Source: Harmonia axyridis
Taxonomy: Eukaryota; Arthropoda; Insecta; Coleoptera; Coccinellidae
Assembly: GCF_914767665.1 (NCBI RefSeq)
Contig: NC_059505.1
Span: forward strand, 36,267,506-36,331,505
DNA length: 64,000 nucleotides
Direction: 5' to 3'
Part shown: positions 11,260-22,929 of the stretch, in pieces
How the letters are laid out: each line of letters starts with the position of its first letter
Position numbering within the stretch: position 1 is the first letter of the stretch
Made by a program: the position numbers and the translations under genes
Notes under the pieces: generated by a model
Database searches by the model: none
Seen by the model: only the letters and a program-made list of their open reading frames with translations
What the model was told of the DNA's origin: nothing

Positions 11260-12175
11260 TTAAGGTTAGTTCGTCATTATTAAAATATGTATTATAATTC
11301 CTATGTTCCCAGCATCACAAATATTTTTGGTAGTAAAAATTATTTTAAAAACTATCTCGCTATTCAAGCTGATTTCCTAGATTCCTGCCGATACAAAATG
11401 GTGAATGCGCAGGGTATAAAACACCTGAACGAAATCAGACACCTATACCATTCTAGTCCTTCACATGCGGATCACACCGGTCTTATAATTCCAAAACCAA
11501 TCCACTCCTGTACTCGACGGAATTTCTTGGGCACGTAACTATGAAATATGGAGGAGCAGCATAGGTCGAACCTTACAATGTTAGCTTGTACCTTTTAGAG
11601 CACCATCCTCTAATTCACTCACCAACTGTTGACCACACTAATGAATTACCACGTTATTACGCCAATTAACATTCATTCAACCTTGTAGGTTGCCGTTTAC
11701 GAGTAATAACAATCATAATCTGGCATCATGATACGCGATAGGAATTTCCTGTATGGTTGACGAGCTAGGCAACCAATTTTACAATTGGGTCGAGAAGGTT
11801 GCCTGTAAATTACGTATAGGAACAGGAATTACGTATGTATACGAATTTACCGCTAGCGTTTTACGGGAACATCAACATTTGCGATGTTCGTGTACTTCAG
11901 CTACATTTTTGCGAGAAATGTTGCAGCGGTGTTGCCGTTTCTTGATTTTCAGCAGGAGACCTACTGTTTTTGAATGGTGTGTCTGTATTTCTGGTTCGAA
12001 GTATGATCCATCACGGATCATACTTGCTAAGACGTCATTAGGCATTTTAGTGTAAGATTTACTCAACGAGCGGGTAGATACAGGGGATTCAGCGGAATGG
12101 CCTATTAGACGTTTTTGGAAGACTAATCATAATTTTGAGCTGAAAATTTCCCTATTGGAGTTTGAGACAATGATC
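11260..12175. other. Unassigned stretch
   Basis: No coding, RNA or repeat feature recognised. A 100-codon frame at 11753-12055 resembles nothing known to me. Confidence 0.35.
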
Positions 12176-12179
12176 TTTC

Positions 12180-12670
12180 TCTCTATAATATTTTCAGATC
12201 TATACTACTTCCGGTTTTACCGGAAACAGACTACTATTTCCTTATTTCAAATGGAACACCTAGTATATTATTCCATCATTAGATAACTTTTTTGATGACA
12301 ATTTCAGCAATATGCCATACCTTGGGTAAAAACTCAACGGTTCATGAGTTAATAGGATTAAAAAAAGGTGTCTATGAGGACTCACATTTTTTTAATATTT
12401 CGGCAGAAAGTGCTTTTTTCGGATTTTTTTTTCTATTCTGCAGATATGTAGTATGTTCAGACCCTTGGCGGTTTGGACCAAAAATGTACAGGGTGTTTAT
12501 AAGAAGATCATGAACTTGTATAACTCAAATTCATCAAAACTCAATATTTTCGAATTAGAACCTATATTTTTTATTATTTCAGTCGATTCTACGTACAAAA
12601 ATAGTTTTTTCGAAAAATGGCTCATTTTTTAAATGGCTTTTCTACATATAAAATTTTATTGAGACATTTT
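12180..12670. repeat. Divergent relative of the long-arm element at 35002
   Basis: The block acttccggttttaccggaaa (12208) corresponds to cctccggtttttccggaaat in the 35002 element. A second block near 12542-12600 (gaattagaacctatattttt, then gattctacgtacaaaaatag) corresponds to its agaacc...gaatctacgttaaaaaata segment. A tacagggtgtttataagaag terminus lies at 12487. Boundaries are uncertain and two partial copies may be present. Confidence 0.4.
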
Positions 12671-15030
12671 GTATATAATCCTGTCAAGTATAGCAATTTC
12701 GCTTGTTTATATTATCGATCCTTTTCGACATGTCACAGGCGTTTGACGTACTGTCCTTGAAGTTTATTGAAAAATAATTATTTTATAATTTAGGTTTTTG
12801 TTGTGTTTCTTTTGTATATAATACTGTTATATTCGAAAAATTGAATTTTAATAGTAGAGGTCGCCATTTGTGCGTCTGATAAATGTAGTACGGAGTTCTG
12901 GAAGGTTCTGTGCCGGGATCGTTTCCATTTTAACTTCGTTATGAATGCTCTATCTGAATTTGGAATTTTAATGATATTTGTTCATGATGCAAACGTGAAA
13001 TTCCTAAGCTTCCAATACCCTTCTCCTGGCATGCCAGTTATAGCAAAAAAGCTATACAAACAGTTTGAAGGGTGTGACAGTGAATCAATTTTCATTTGTA
13101 CATTGTAGGTGCTCTAAAGTATGTTACTTAATCTTATCTTCTAGTGTATTTCGCTATGCTTGGCGAGAAATATCAATCTGGCAACACCGCATAGCTCTGA
13201 TAGACCAGTAGCCCTCCTGTTATAAATAGATTTCTTTCTCCGTGTCGTGATCTTGCCACATAAATAATACTGTCTTTTTTTTCCAGGTGAGTTGGACGAT
13301 ATTTATGCGTACAAGACATGTTTCTTCGGTACCTCGTGGTAAGTACTGGTAGCGTTTCCCATTCACAAGATGTAGAAGCCACCAACGCAGCGCTTGTTTT
13401 AATTAGTGCGCAACGATGCCATTCATTTGGATTTGTCGCACCTTTTACGGACGAAAAAAAAATTGGCTAGATGTGCTTGGGATCTAGTGGCTGGGTTTTT
13501 CAGGAGAATATTGGAACTGCTTTTTTCTCGTTTGTGCCGAGGGGAATTTCTGCAAAAAGATGAAATGGGATAAAATCAACCTTTCATTCAATGACCAATG
13601 TTTCGGATGAAATACATCTTGAAAGTTAACTTGACACAAAATTTTTTTTTTTATTTTTGCAAAAAACTCGTTTCCCATAGGTTTTTCGCTATTTGTTGTC
13701 ATTATCAATGTTGTAGGTGATTAAATTTGCTAAAACTTTCGTCCCTAAAATTTTTCTAAACGTTGAATCGTTTTCTAGATACAGAACGGAGAGCTTGTGG
13801 TTAGACCATCATTTAAGTTAGAAAAATAAGATTTCGTACTACAAAAACTTTTCTGACAGTTTTGTGATTAGTTGACTCAGTTTAGATGGACACTAGCAAA
13901 GACAAAATGAGTTATATTTCAGACGGCTGAAAATGTAAATAGTGTTCATTTCATGCAAAAATAATGGATTTTTTTTTACTACATCTTATATGTGCATTTT
14001 TGGTTCAGTGTATCAATTGCAATCAACTTTTAGATCTTTGCGATTCAAAATACGCTGCCATGTGAAACGTCCGGTAATTTATCTCAGAAGCAAGGTAATA
14101 AAAGACATCATTGCGAGTAGTATACTATACTAATGACTAATTGATTAATTAATTAATTCGAGATTTCTGATGAACAATTTCATTTGTCAATAAAATTGGA
14201 ATTTGTTGATTTACAATAGATAAAAGGTGGAGAACTAGTTTATATTTAGAATTATAGGAGATGCATGAAAGATAAATATTTCCTTTTATCAATACTCACA
14301 TTGAAAAATTACTCAAATAATTCCATTCGAAATTTATTTTGAATAACATCGCATTTCGTATCATTAGTTTCGATCCAGTGTGATGTATTCCTTATTTTCT
14401 TATAGCAATATTTCAATTATCAAGGAAACAGCTAAAGGATACAGTTTGTTATGATGTAAGCATTACCATTATTTGGACAAAGATGAATAAATCTACTCGG
14501 CGTTAAATTTTCTATTTACATCGTCATTCACCACCATAAATAATGATTTAAAATCGTGATAAATTGTTGTAATTCACCGAAATGAATCATACATACAATG
14601 TCGGTGAGAATTTATGGCATCCAGAAAATTTGTGTATTAGATAAATAATGTTACAAATGTGCCTTGAAATGAAACATCTTTTGAGGTGAAAGATTACAAA
14701 ACGTTTTCAACCAGCTGACTAGACGTCAATGGGTTTATTGAATAAAAAAATAATTAATGTTAGGCCACAATCTGAGAAGCTAATAATATTCGACCTTTCA
14801 AATAAAAATTAATAGGTTGAAACGTTAAGTGATCTCATTCGACATTTCTTAAATTACTTTTTCGTGATTAATTTTTTCTTCGAATTCGCCAAGGGTGGCA
14901 GTTTTTGAAGGAAACTTGAGACATCTCAAGAATGCTGGAAAAAATCCATAGTAATTAGATCAGGACTGCGAGCAGATCAATAGTGTTAGATGGAGAACTT
15001 TTAGTGTTTAAAGTTTAAACTAAACAGAAT
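12671..15030. other. Unassigned stretch containing one possible micro-exon
   Basis: No repeat of this window is recognised here. Apart from the exon-like 52 bases at 13287-13338 there are only short frames without known relatives. From about 13900 the DNA becomes very AT-rich. Confidence 0.35.
13287..13338 (+). CDS. Possible 52-nt micro-exon
   Basis: A pyrimidine run ending in tttttttttccag precedes it and GTAAGTACT follows it, so both splice signals are strong matches. In the phase leaving two bases on each side the 16 codons are open: ELDDIYAYKTCFFGTS. No protein family is recognised. No neighbouring exon could be paired with it, so it may be chance. Confidence 0.2.
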
Positions 15031-15240
15031 TTGTATAGCAGGACCCATCTCAATACGTCTCGGACTGGAGTTCGTGGAATTTCTCTTGAAAAAATGATCT
15101 TCAAGATTTGGCCTACACTAAGTCTTGATTTAACACCTATAGACTTTCTCCTGTGCGAATTTACTCCAATAAATCAACTTCTCTGTCGCATTTGGAAGAA
15201 AATATTCTTGATCTGGTTCCACCAATTGAATAATGTGGAG
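15031..15240 (+). pseudogene. Mariner/Tc1-like transposase fragment
   Basis: About 70 open codons include TRTHLNTSRTGVRGISLEKM and then TLSLDLTPIDFLLCEF. This resembles the region before and at the last catalytic Asp (SPDLTPLDFFLWG) of mariner-type transposases of the WPPR group. It ends where P-type MITE copy 2 begins, and no terminal repeats are visible. Confidence 0.5.
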
Positions 15241-15245
15241 TAATA

Positions 15246-15834
15246 GACAGAGTAATAAACATAGATAGAGGGAGTATACGCAATTTTTACATGTCCCCAA
15301 TATGGTTAGATTACGTTGTCGGATTGTGATATATTTTCAAATCCACAATTTTATTATTTCGTTATGAATGTATATTATATTGAATGAAATATATTTATTT
15401 GAGTGATTCCCTATTAAATATGCGAATTTGAATATTTGGAATCCGATTTTTTTCTAATTGTCTAATTTATATTATGCAGAATATTTATTTTTTTCTGTAT
15501 CTACCTGCTGAAATCCAAGGTTTGGCAACTTTTGCTCTCCTAGTGTCATCGGTTGTTTCACGTCGTTTGGCGTGCTTGAAGATTGTTTTTAGAATTTCTG
15601 ATATATTTAGGTATTCATTTCAATATATTTTGAGTTAATATGGAACGTTGATTCACTAGGGGACATAAGAAGTGCGTTCTTTGTGAAGAAACTCGCGAAT
15701 TGAGTGAAATATCGTATCACTGATATGTTTTCAGTTCCACGCGCTTAATGTCAAATTTGATAGTTCATGTTGGGGACAAAATTTGCTAACTGAAAATGAC
15801 ATATGCTCCCTCTTTCTATGTTTATTACTCTGAG
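15246..15834 (+). mobile_element. P-type MITE, copy 2
   Basis: 589 bp with the same inverted ends as copy 1 (CAGAGTAATAAACATAGATA at the left, ATGTTTATTACTCTGAG at the right). Near 15655-15730 the plus strand reads KKCVLCGETRELSEISYH, the first half of a THAP-like finger, with the start codon mutated (aggggacataag). The zinc-finger stub is about 110 bases from the right end and is fused to the 3' terminus, as expected from an internal deletion. No convincing target duplication: flanks GAGTAATA and GGGTAAGC match at only five of eight positions. Confidence 0.75.
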
Positions 15835-15839
15835 GGGTA

Positions 15840-16420
15840 AGCCTTTAAAAAAAATTCACATGAATTCCTAAAGGTATTTTTTAGTAGATTAAGTTTTCAA
15901 TACACCCACTGTTCACACTTTCTCCAATTGTGTAACAGTACTTTTCACGTCCCAATTCGAAACCTCCGAACGACCATAGACATTCCACGACCATAGAATC
16001 TAATTGCGATAGACGGAAAGGAAATTACGTGGCCATGATCATCATCGGCTAAGTACGTGATAAAATCACCTAGTATATCTCTTTCTATGTGTGTGGCACC
16101 ACTGGGCCATCACGTCCGAGTCGTATAACTCGTCGCGATCATATCCAGACGTCGTTTTATACGTTTTGTTCGAATATCTGCCTATTCAGGTTGGGGCCGT
16201 AAGTGGAACACGGGAAGTAATAAAAATTTTGATGGCTCTTTTGTTGTCGATCTCTCGAACATAATAATATTGGATGGCGATCCGAGTCTTATCGATTAGG
16301 TCACTTTCGAGAAGAATAAGAACGAAGATAAGGCGACGCGCAGATGGTCGATCGTAAAAACATAAGTTTGGAGACGTTAGCGCAATCTAAAGGTGGGTTC
16401 ACGTTGGAGACTTGCCGTAC
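15840..16420. other. Unassigned stretch
   Basis: Nothing recognised. Moderately CpG-rich from 15950 to 16400. Confidence 0.35.
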
Positions 16421-16421
16421 G

Positions 16422-16429
16422 GTTAGGAC
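16422..16429. repeat. 8-bp target-site duplication (left), GTTAGGAC
   Basis: Identical to 17192-17199 on the other side of the THAP-bearing element. Confidence 0.85.
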
Positions 16430-17191
16430 CTCAGATGAAAGGAAAGATAGAGGTGCCTTATAGCATTTGTTGACATCGCTATAACATTTTTGTTTACAAA
16501 CACTTATAATGTACTGCGTTGCCATTCTGAGGAAGAAGTAATCTTTTCTCCGTTCTGTGGCATAGATGTTTTGCGAATATTCTGAGGATTTGGCAACACG
16601 GTTCTGTTGTTGTTATTGCACGTGTCAACTAGAGGTGCGTTAAGGGTTAACTGTTCATTTTAATTTCACGTTTGTAATCGGCGTTATTTCATACAAGTTT
16701 GTGAATTTTAAGTTACATATTGTTAATTTTAATCATGATAAATACTCGAAAAACATGTATAGTGTGTAAAACATCGGAAATGAAAACCTAAACTATCATA
16801 GCTAAGTTCACGTTTTGAGTCCATAGGCGTAGAATATATCTCGTCTATAGCGTAGTATTTGTGAGATATCGAAAATTTAATTCAATGCTAACATTTGTAG
16901 GTTTCCTTCAAATAGATAATTTAGCAAAATATGGTGCCACGTATCAATATTGCAAATGAACAATTTGCCCAAATATGCATATGTTTGTTCCAAACATTTC
17001 AGCACCGAAAACTTAATAAGAGGCAGTAAGAGAACCATTGACTACGCCACTGAAATGTTTACCGCCCCTCTAGTTGTCAATTTTGCAGGTTTGTTGTTGT
17101 CCTATCTCACTTTATCATCATACTGTTGCAATTGATTACAATACAACGCTATTTACTTCTAAGGGCACCTCTATCTTTTCTTTCCTCTGAG
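16430..17191 (+). mobile_element. P-type element with split THAP domain (762 bp, internally deleted)
   Basis: Ends are inverted repeats: left CTCAGATGAAAGGAAAGATA, right (reversed) CTCAGAGGAAAGAAAAGATA, both running on into GAGGTGCC. A perfect 8-bp duplication GTTAGGAC flanks it. The termini align with those of the P-type MITEs (CTCAGAG...GATAGAGG). The first coding part starts at ATG 16735 (MINTRKTCIVCKTSEMK). After a tttgtag acceptor at 16900 a second part reads FPSNR, one stop, KIWCHV, then YAYVCSKHFSTENLI. Together these give the C2, FP, W and CxxHF landmarks of a THAP DNA-binding finger. The rest of the transposase is missing and the frame runs into the 3' end, so the copy is non-autonomous. 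Confidence 0.78.
16735..17134 (+). pseudogene. Broken THAP-domain coding region (two exons)
   Basis: Exon 1 starts at 16735 with CxxC (CIVC), and an in-frame TAA follows after 18 codons (16789). Exon 2 starts at about 16901 after an AG acceptor, has one TAA at 16917-16919, then stays open to 17134 (stop TGA at 17133-17135) and includes CSKHF near 16990. THAP fingers bind DNA through a zinc held by C-x2/4-C and C-x2-H; all four ligands are visible but the reading is interrupted. No clear GT donor was found for exon 1. In P elements this finger is the transposase N-terminus. Confidence 0.65.
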
Positions 17192-17199
17192 GTTAGGAC
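17192..17199. repeat. 8-bp target-site duplication (right), GTTAGGAC
   Basis: Partner of 16422-16429. Confidence 0.85.
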
Positions 17200-17751
17200 A
17201 CTTGTCGTATGATGGTTAGCAATTTTTGGGTGCTCGTTCTCTAAACTGATCGCTTTACCGTTCAGAAAAGGGGTTCTGTGAATATTTTGCTTTCCTGCTT
17301 CATCCTGAACCATAGAAAATTCAAGAAGAATATCAAAACAAAATCAGCAATATTTCGGTGAGAACAAAACGGACGGTGTTTAGATATTGGTTGTTCATTT
17401 GAAATAAAAAGTTGGTCACATCACTGAAATCATAGAAAATTCCAGAATGAAAATGGACAAAGAAATCTTTTCTCGGGATTAAAAATACGATTGAATTGAG
17501 ATTACTTGATATCTACATATATTTCAACAGTAGATTCTTGATGTCAAAAGGAACACTTTTTATTTACTATTTTTTTTTTCGATTCAGTCTGCATGAAAAG
17601 ATATAGCCATTATGAATTTTCATAATGCCACCACTAGAAACTTGCATACTAAAGTTTTTTCAATCATCAGAGTTACATAGTTTTAAAGTTCTGTTATACA
17701 TGAGCTAAGAGCTTGTTTACTAAATAAACATCAATAAGATTTGAAGAAACC
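17200..17751. other. Unassigned stretch
   Basis: AT-rich DNA, nothing recognised. Confidence 0.4.
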
Positions 17752-18324
17752 CATAGAGTAATAAACATAGATAGAGGGAGTATACGCAATTTTTACATGT
17801 CCCCAACATGGTTAGATTATGTTGTCGCATTGTGATATATTTTCAAATCCACAATTTTACTATATCGTTATGAATGTATACTATTTCGAATGAAATATAT
17901 TTATTTGAGTGATTCCCTATTAAATATGCAAATTTGAATATTCGAAATCCGTTATTTTTCCTAATTATCGTATTTATAATTAGCAGAATATTTATTATTT
18001 TCTGTAGCTACCTGCTGAAATCAACTGCTGGCAACTTTTGCTCTCCTAGTCTCAACGGTTGTTTCACGTCGTTTGGCGCGCTTGAAGTTTGTTTTCTGAA
18101 TTTCTGATATATTCAGGTATTCATCTCAATATATTTTGAGTTGATATGAAACGTTGATTCACTATGAGTCTTAAGAAGTGCGTCTTTTGTGGAGAAACTC
18201 GCGAATTGAGTGAAATATCGTATCACACAAATGTTTTCATTTCCGCGCGCTTCATGTCAAATTTGATAGTTCATGTTGGGGACAAAATTTGCTTACTGAA
18301 AATGACATATGCTTCCTCTCTGAG
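17752..18324 (+). mobile_element. P-type MITE, copy 3 (intact THAP start codon)
   Basis: Left end CATAGAGTAATAAACATAGA. The right end lacks about 15 bases inside the terminal repeat (cttcctctctgag), so it is about 573 bp. This copy keeps the start codon of the zinc-finger stub: ATG at 18164, MSLKKCVFCGETRELSEIS then YH. In the adjacent frame MFSFPRAS follows, supplying the FP of a THAP domain. The frame then enters the 3' terminal region. The stub reads toward the right end, so the left end is the transposon's 5' end. Confidence 0.75.
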
Positions 18325-20318
18325 ATTCGAACTGAAAGCGATCATCTTATGAAATGAGCATTTGCTACATTTATCCCATATAAAGTATTGATTTGCATCA
18401 CTCAGTTCAATATTTCTGGAGCCATCATAATGAAGATGTGTGTATGAATCGACAGAATGTTACTCAACCATGTACTTAACGATGGATAAGTTGGACTCCA
18501 CTTCCGATTAAATTTATTCTATTATGTGTACCTACACCTGAACTGTAGTTATGGATTTTCAACAGCCTGTATTTTTTCAACAAAGCCGAATCGGAAGAAG
18601 TGATGAAAAATAAAAATGTTTCTTCAGATCTCAGGAATGTACAACCCAAGACCCTGTATGTGTATAGAAAAAATGTCAAACTTTATGAAAATTTCGTTTG
18701 GTTAGTTTCATTAGAACCATAGAGAATTCAAGTAGGTTATCGAAAACCAGAGCCCGATCAGACCATTTTGAAATTTTGTGTATTGTCAGAATTTGAATGT
18801 TCAATTTCACTCTGAACAAAATTTAATTTAGTAATTTATCACAGAAAAAGAGTAGAACTTTGAACACAGAATGTTCGACGACTCGCAGAAATATTAGTTT
18901 TTCTTCCAGGTGAAAAATATGAAATGAAATGAAATTTATTGCTTTAAAAGATTTATGAGCGAAAATGAAACACCAAAACTGAGGTTTTTCGTCGCGTAAT
19001 CTAGGTGCGGACGCGCCTTAAGGCCCAGAAGAAATCGAGATTAGTAGTGGGCGTAGTACTTTCCTTTGCTCGTTGTTAATTCACAATATGCTAAATATTT
19101 TTAATTCCTAGCGAGGAAAGTTGTAAGATCGGCACTCACAATGACCAATAAATATCGAAAGACCAATATTTTCTCATCAGAGGACGAATGCCGTGACAGA
19201 GTTATGGCTAAATTCTTTTGTGCGACTCCTTTGACCGATATTTTGGCTCGATTATTTTCCGTTTTTACATGATAATGTCGCGTTCTACTTTTTGAGTGTC
19301 TCGCAGATGCTAATGCAATTCAGTTTAGTGAAATTTCGGGACATGGTTCTTATCCCTATAGAAACCACACACAGTCTTGTCCCAAGATTCTGAAATGAAG
19401 AATCTGTTCCAAAATAAAAATTTCGGATGTGTTTAATGCAAGTGCATCAAGAATCAAGAAAAATCAATAAAAACAGCAGCGCATTATGTTCGATAATGAT
19501 AAGATCACAATTTACAAATTAGCGTTGTCTGACCAGTATTTTTTTTTCAGTAGCAAATCAATTCTTAGAACAACCGTAAAATCAGTCATGCGTGGCAATC
19601 AGGGTCAAATTTTGTATGCCCAGTGATCTGTAACTGTACCGCGTATCATTATTTCTAATCGATACCCATTCTATTCAGGTAATGAGTTGAAAACTCCAGA
19701 AGGCAATTGAGATTGCTATACCGAAATTGAGAAAAAATATACGAATGTAAATTCTAGCTTGTTCAATACTATTCGAAAGAGCAATGTCTATTCACTTATT
19801 CAAACAAACGACACGATAAAGAATACGCAATAATCATTTGGATAACGGTGTTCGATCTTGGAAATATGGATTTTGATTAAAATACGCTATCTGAATCAAC
19901 ACAAATATCAATAATGCGATAATACGAAATTGATGTTATTAAATTTGAATCATAAACCTTAATGGTTGAGGAATCAATGAGTTACCGTTGTATTAAGTTT
20001 TTTCTTCAATAAAAGTAATTTTTCCTGTGTATATCGCCTCTGGTGATCATTGTGCTTCCCTCTCTCTCTCTCTTTTATTTATACGTTATCTGAGTTTACA
20101 TGATGCGTATATTCCCACAATCGCAGCTGTGTTGAGGAAAATTTGTGTTATTTTTATTGCGGATAATGTTTATCTGAGCTGATCCGTTTATAACGAGAGT
20201 TTTGAGGAAAATTATTCGAAATGTTTGAGGCGATTATGTAATGCGCGAAATAGACATAAATATCGTTTAACCGCGAATATTCTACAGCTTGAAATGTTTC
20301 ATTGTTTTGGTCTGAATA
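18325..20318. other. Unassigned stretch
   Basis: Two kilobases of AT-rich DNA without a recognised gene or repeat. A short CT microsatellite lies at about 20061-20073. Confidence 0.4.
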
Positions 20319-21340
20319 TTAAGCCAATTGAAAAGTCCCCGGTCTGATGGACAGATGGCGGAACTAGTATTGAATCCATATCATTTTTAGTGAGTACCAA
20401 ACTTCAAACGATACGTGTCAAAATTTGACAGCAGTCCGACCATTAGTTTGTGAGATATTGCGTTGTGAGTGTAGCTACTTTCGTTATTTGAAAAAAAGAA
20501 TTTCGTCAGCTGATAAAATATGGCTTTTTAAAAGGAAAAAATACATTTGAAGCAAAATCTTGGCTTGATGAAGAGTTTCCGGGGTCTGCACCAGAAAAAT
20601 CAATCATCATTGGTTGGTATGCTAAGTTTAAACGTGGTGAAATGAGCACCGAAGACGGCGAACGCAGTGGACGCCCAAAAGAGACTGTCACCGACGAAAA
20701 AGTCAAAAAAATTCACAAAATGATTTTGAATGACCGTAAAGTGAAGTTGATCGCGAGAGCAGACATTGTGAAGATATCATCTGAACGTGCACATCATATC
20801 ATTCACGAATATTTGTACATGAGGCAGCTGCGTGCAAAATGGGTGCCGAGCGAGGTTACAATCAATCGAAAGCAACAACGTGTTAATGATTATGAACAGT
20901 GTTTGAAGCTGTTTAAGCGCAATACACCTGAATTTTTGCGTCGATATGTGACAATGGATAGAACATGGCTCCATAATTTCACTCCGGAGTCCAAACGACA
21001 ATCAGCTGAGTGAACTGCACACGATGAACCGAATCCAAAGCGAGGAAAAACACAAAAGTCAGCTGGCAAGTTTATGGCATCAGTATTCTGGGATGCTCAA
21101 GGTATAATATTCATTGATTACCTCCAAAAGGGTCAGATAATCAACAGCGATTATTATATAGCGTTATTGGATCGTTTAAAGGATGAAATCGTCAAAAAAC
21201 GGCCCCATTTGAAGAAAAAAACGTGCTGTGACAATACAACCTGTCACAAATCGATGAAAACAATGGCAAAATTTCATGAATTGGGCTTCGAATTGCTTTT
21301 GCATCCACCGTATTCTCCAGATGTTGCCTCCAGCGGGATT
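20319..21340 (+). mobile_element. Mariner family C (irritans-type DD34D), 3'-truncated
   Basis: The 5' terminal repeat begins aagccaattgaaaagtcccc. The transposase reads EFRQLIKYGFLKGKNTFEA, SWLDEEFPGSAPEKS, WYAKFKRGEMSTEDGERSGR, VTMDRTWLHNFTPESKRQS and INSDYYIALLDRLKDEIVKK, typical of irritans-group mariners (about 340-350 residues). The start ATG is lost (TGA before the AAA AAA GAA). The first catalytic site reads TMDRTW where TMDETW is usual. A TGA replaces the Trp after QSAE near 21011. A deletion removes most of the FHQDNAPCHK motif around 21225-21250, and the copy stops at PPYSPDVAS near 21340, before the last Asp. Confidence 0.9.
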
Positions 21341-21344
21341 AATT

Positions 21345-21560
21345 TGGATAAGTATGAAGCCATTTACGACCCAAGCCGGCTGACTGTACCAAATTTCATC
21401 CGAATTGAACAAGTAGAATGCGAGAAATTTTGATCGAGTATACCCATACTGAATTTCATCAGAATCTAATGATAATTCTAGAAATTAAGGGCGTTGAAAG
21501 GATTTGCGGATACACAGACAGACATACACGGAATTAAAGTAGCTCAAAAAGGTTTGAAAC
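21345..21560. repeat. Dispersed-repeat-like tail segment
   Basis: The phrase aaatttcatccgaattgaac and a terminal ggatacacagacagacatac resemble the recurring 'aaatttcatcagaatc ... cacagacagac' segments of insect interspersed repeats. No termini identified. Confidence 0.35.
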
Positions 21561-22150
21561 GTTTTGATAGCCATAATTTTCAAATCGCAAACGAAATTTT
21601 GCAAATTTTATCCCGAAAGCTGTTTAAGGCTTCCACCCACCTCCGGGCACAGCCGGAAGCAATATCTAAAGATCGTTTTCCCATCGCCTCGGATTTCTTC
21701 GCGATCTCAACTCAGCCGCCATATTGCGATCCCCGTTCCCCTATCAATTACGTCGTCGATCTTGACATTTCGAGACCAATTTTCTCTTCCTCTCGAATTA
21801 ATAAATTCTCGACCACTCGAAATATCATTCTGCGAAGTGCCGGGACGTGATCCGGCTCGAGGGACCAGATAGTCCAAGCCAATTCCATCGGGCGAGAATC
21901 GATTATTTATAGCATCGGTTACTTTCTAGGATCGGGAGATACCTTGCGGATGAAACGATAGGCACGCGTTTTTGACGCTAAGTTCGGTGAATTGCGAGTA
22001 TGGGCAAGGTTGCGATGTCTGAAATACAGGTGTGCTCTTGCGAGATCCTAAGATTGAACTGGCAACTTTTAGGGACCAGCATTGTTAGTTTTTGATGGTG
22101 TTGGTGACTCTTCACTTGATTTCCGCTTCGTTTCTCATGTTGCTTACGTC
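21561..22150. other. CpG-rich, transposon-free island
   Basis: Richer in G+C and CpG than its neighbours (about 21630-22010). Two overlapping open frames of about 100-118 codons cross it but resemble nothing known. Possible regulatory DNA. Confidence 0.3.
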
Positions 22151-22164
22151 GACTTTATGACAAT

Positions 22165-22770
22165 GTCGTTTTGAGGTTAAATCAGCAATATGTATCTTCT
22201 TCTTCTTTCAGTGAATCCTCGGTGAAGATTGGCTACAACCATGTCAAATTTTTCTTCATTTTGAGAGGTGTGAAACAACTTTTGGACATTTATAGCTGTC
22301 CAGTCTCTTATATTCTTCATCCAGGAGTGTTGCTTCCTTCCTGGACCCCGTTTTCCCTCTATTTTGTCCTCTATGATCAAGTGGAGCAATTGATACTGAT
22401 CACTCATCAAGATGTGTCCGAAATAGGGCGTTTTTTGCTTGTCAATAGATAATAATAGCTCTCTATCTGCATCAGCACTGATTCGACACTATCTGACCAA
22501 GAAATCTTGAGCATTCTTCAAAAAACCCACGTCTTAAACGCTTTGATTCGCCTCATAGTTGCCAGCTCAAGTTCCCAGAATTCCATCTCATATAGAACAA
22601 CAAGGTTAGGTTAGATTATGTAGTTTCTCAGGATGTCCAAGGATGCGCTACTTGGAAGTCTCTTCATTTGCTCAAATGCTGATCTAGCATACTTTATTCT
22701 TGATCTTATTTCGATTCCTGGGTCTAGACTGTCTGTTGTTCAGCATACTGAGTAAACATAAACATAAAAA
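22165..22770 (-). mobile_element. LINE ORF2 C-terminal remnant
   Basis: The minus strand between 22410 and 22177 reads LLHLIIEDKIEGKRGPGRKQ, SWMKNIRDWT and VVANLHRGFTERRR. Upstream (22560-22440), in another frame, lies RRIKAFKTWVFRRMLKISW. The RRIxAFxxWxxRRML ... IEGKRGxGR ... NIRxW order is the post-polymerase tail of many insect non-LTR retrotransposons of RTE/Jockey-like type. Frameshifted, with no intact polymerase domain and no clear tail repeat. Confidence 0.7.
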
Positions 22771-22929
22771 CTGTGAACGTAATGGTTTTGAGCGATGGTT
22801 ATTGAAGTGGCGTGAGAATGCATTGGAGGTAAAGATATAAGAAGGCAGTGTATCCACTATTTTGCGTGAACATATGTCCTTAAAGAATATTTGCTCGAAA
22901 TAGGCTCTTGCTCATAGCTGATGGAAAAT

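Noticed and set aside
15238..15842. GAGTAATA/GGGTAAGC as target duplication of P-type MITE copy 2
   Set aside because: Only five of eight bases agree, which is not distinguishable from chance in AT-rich flanks.
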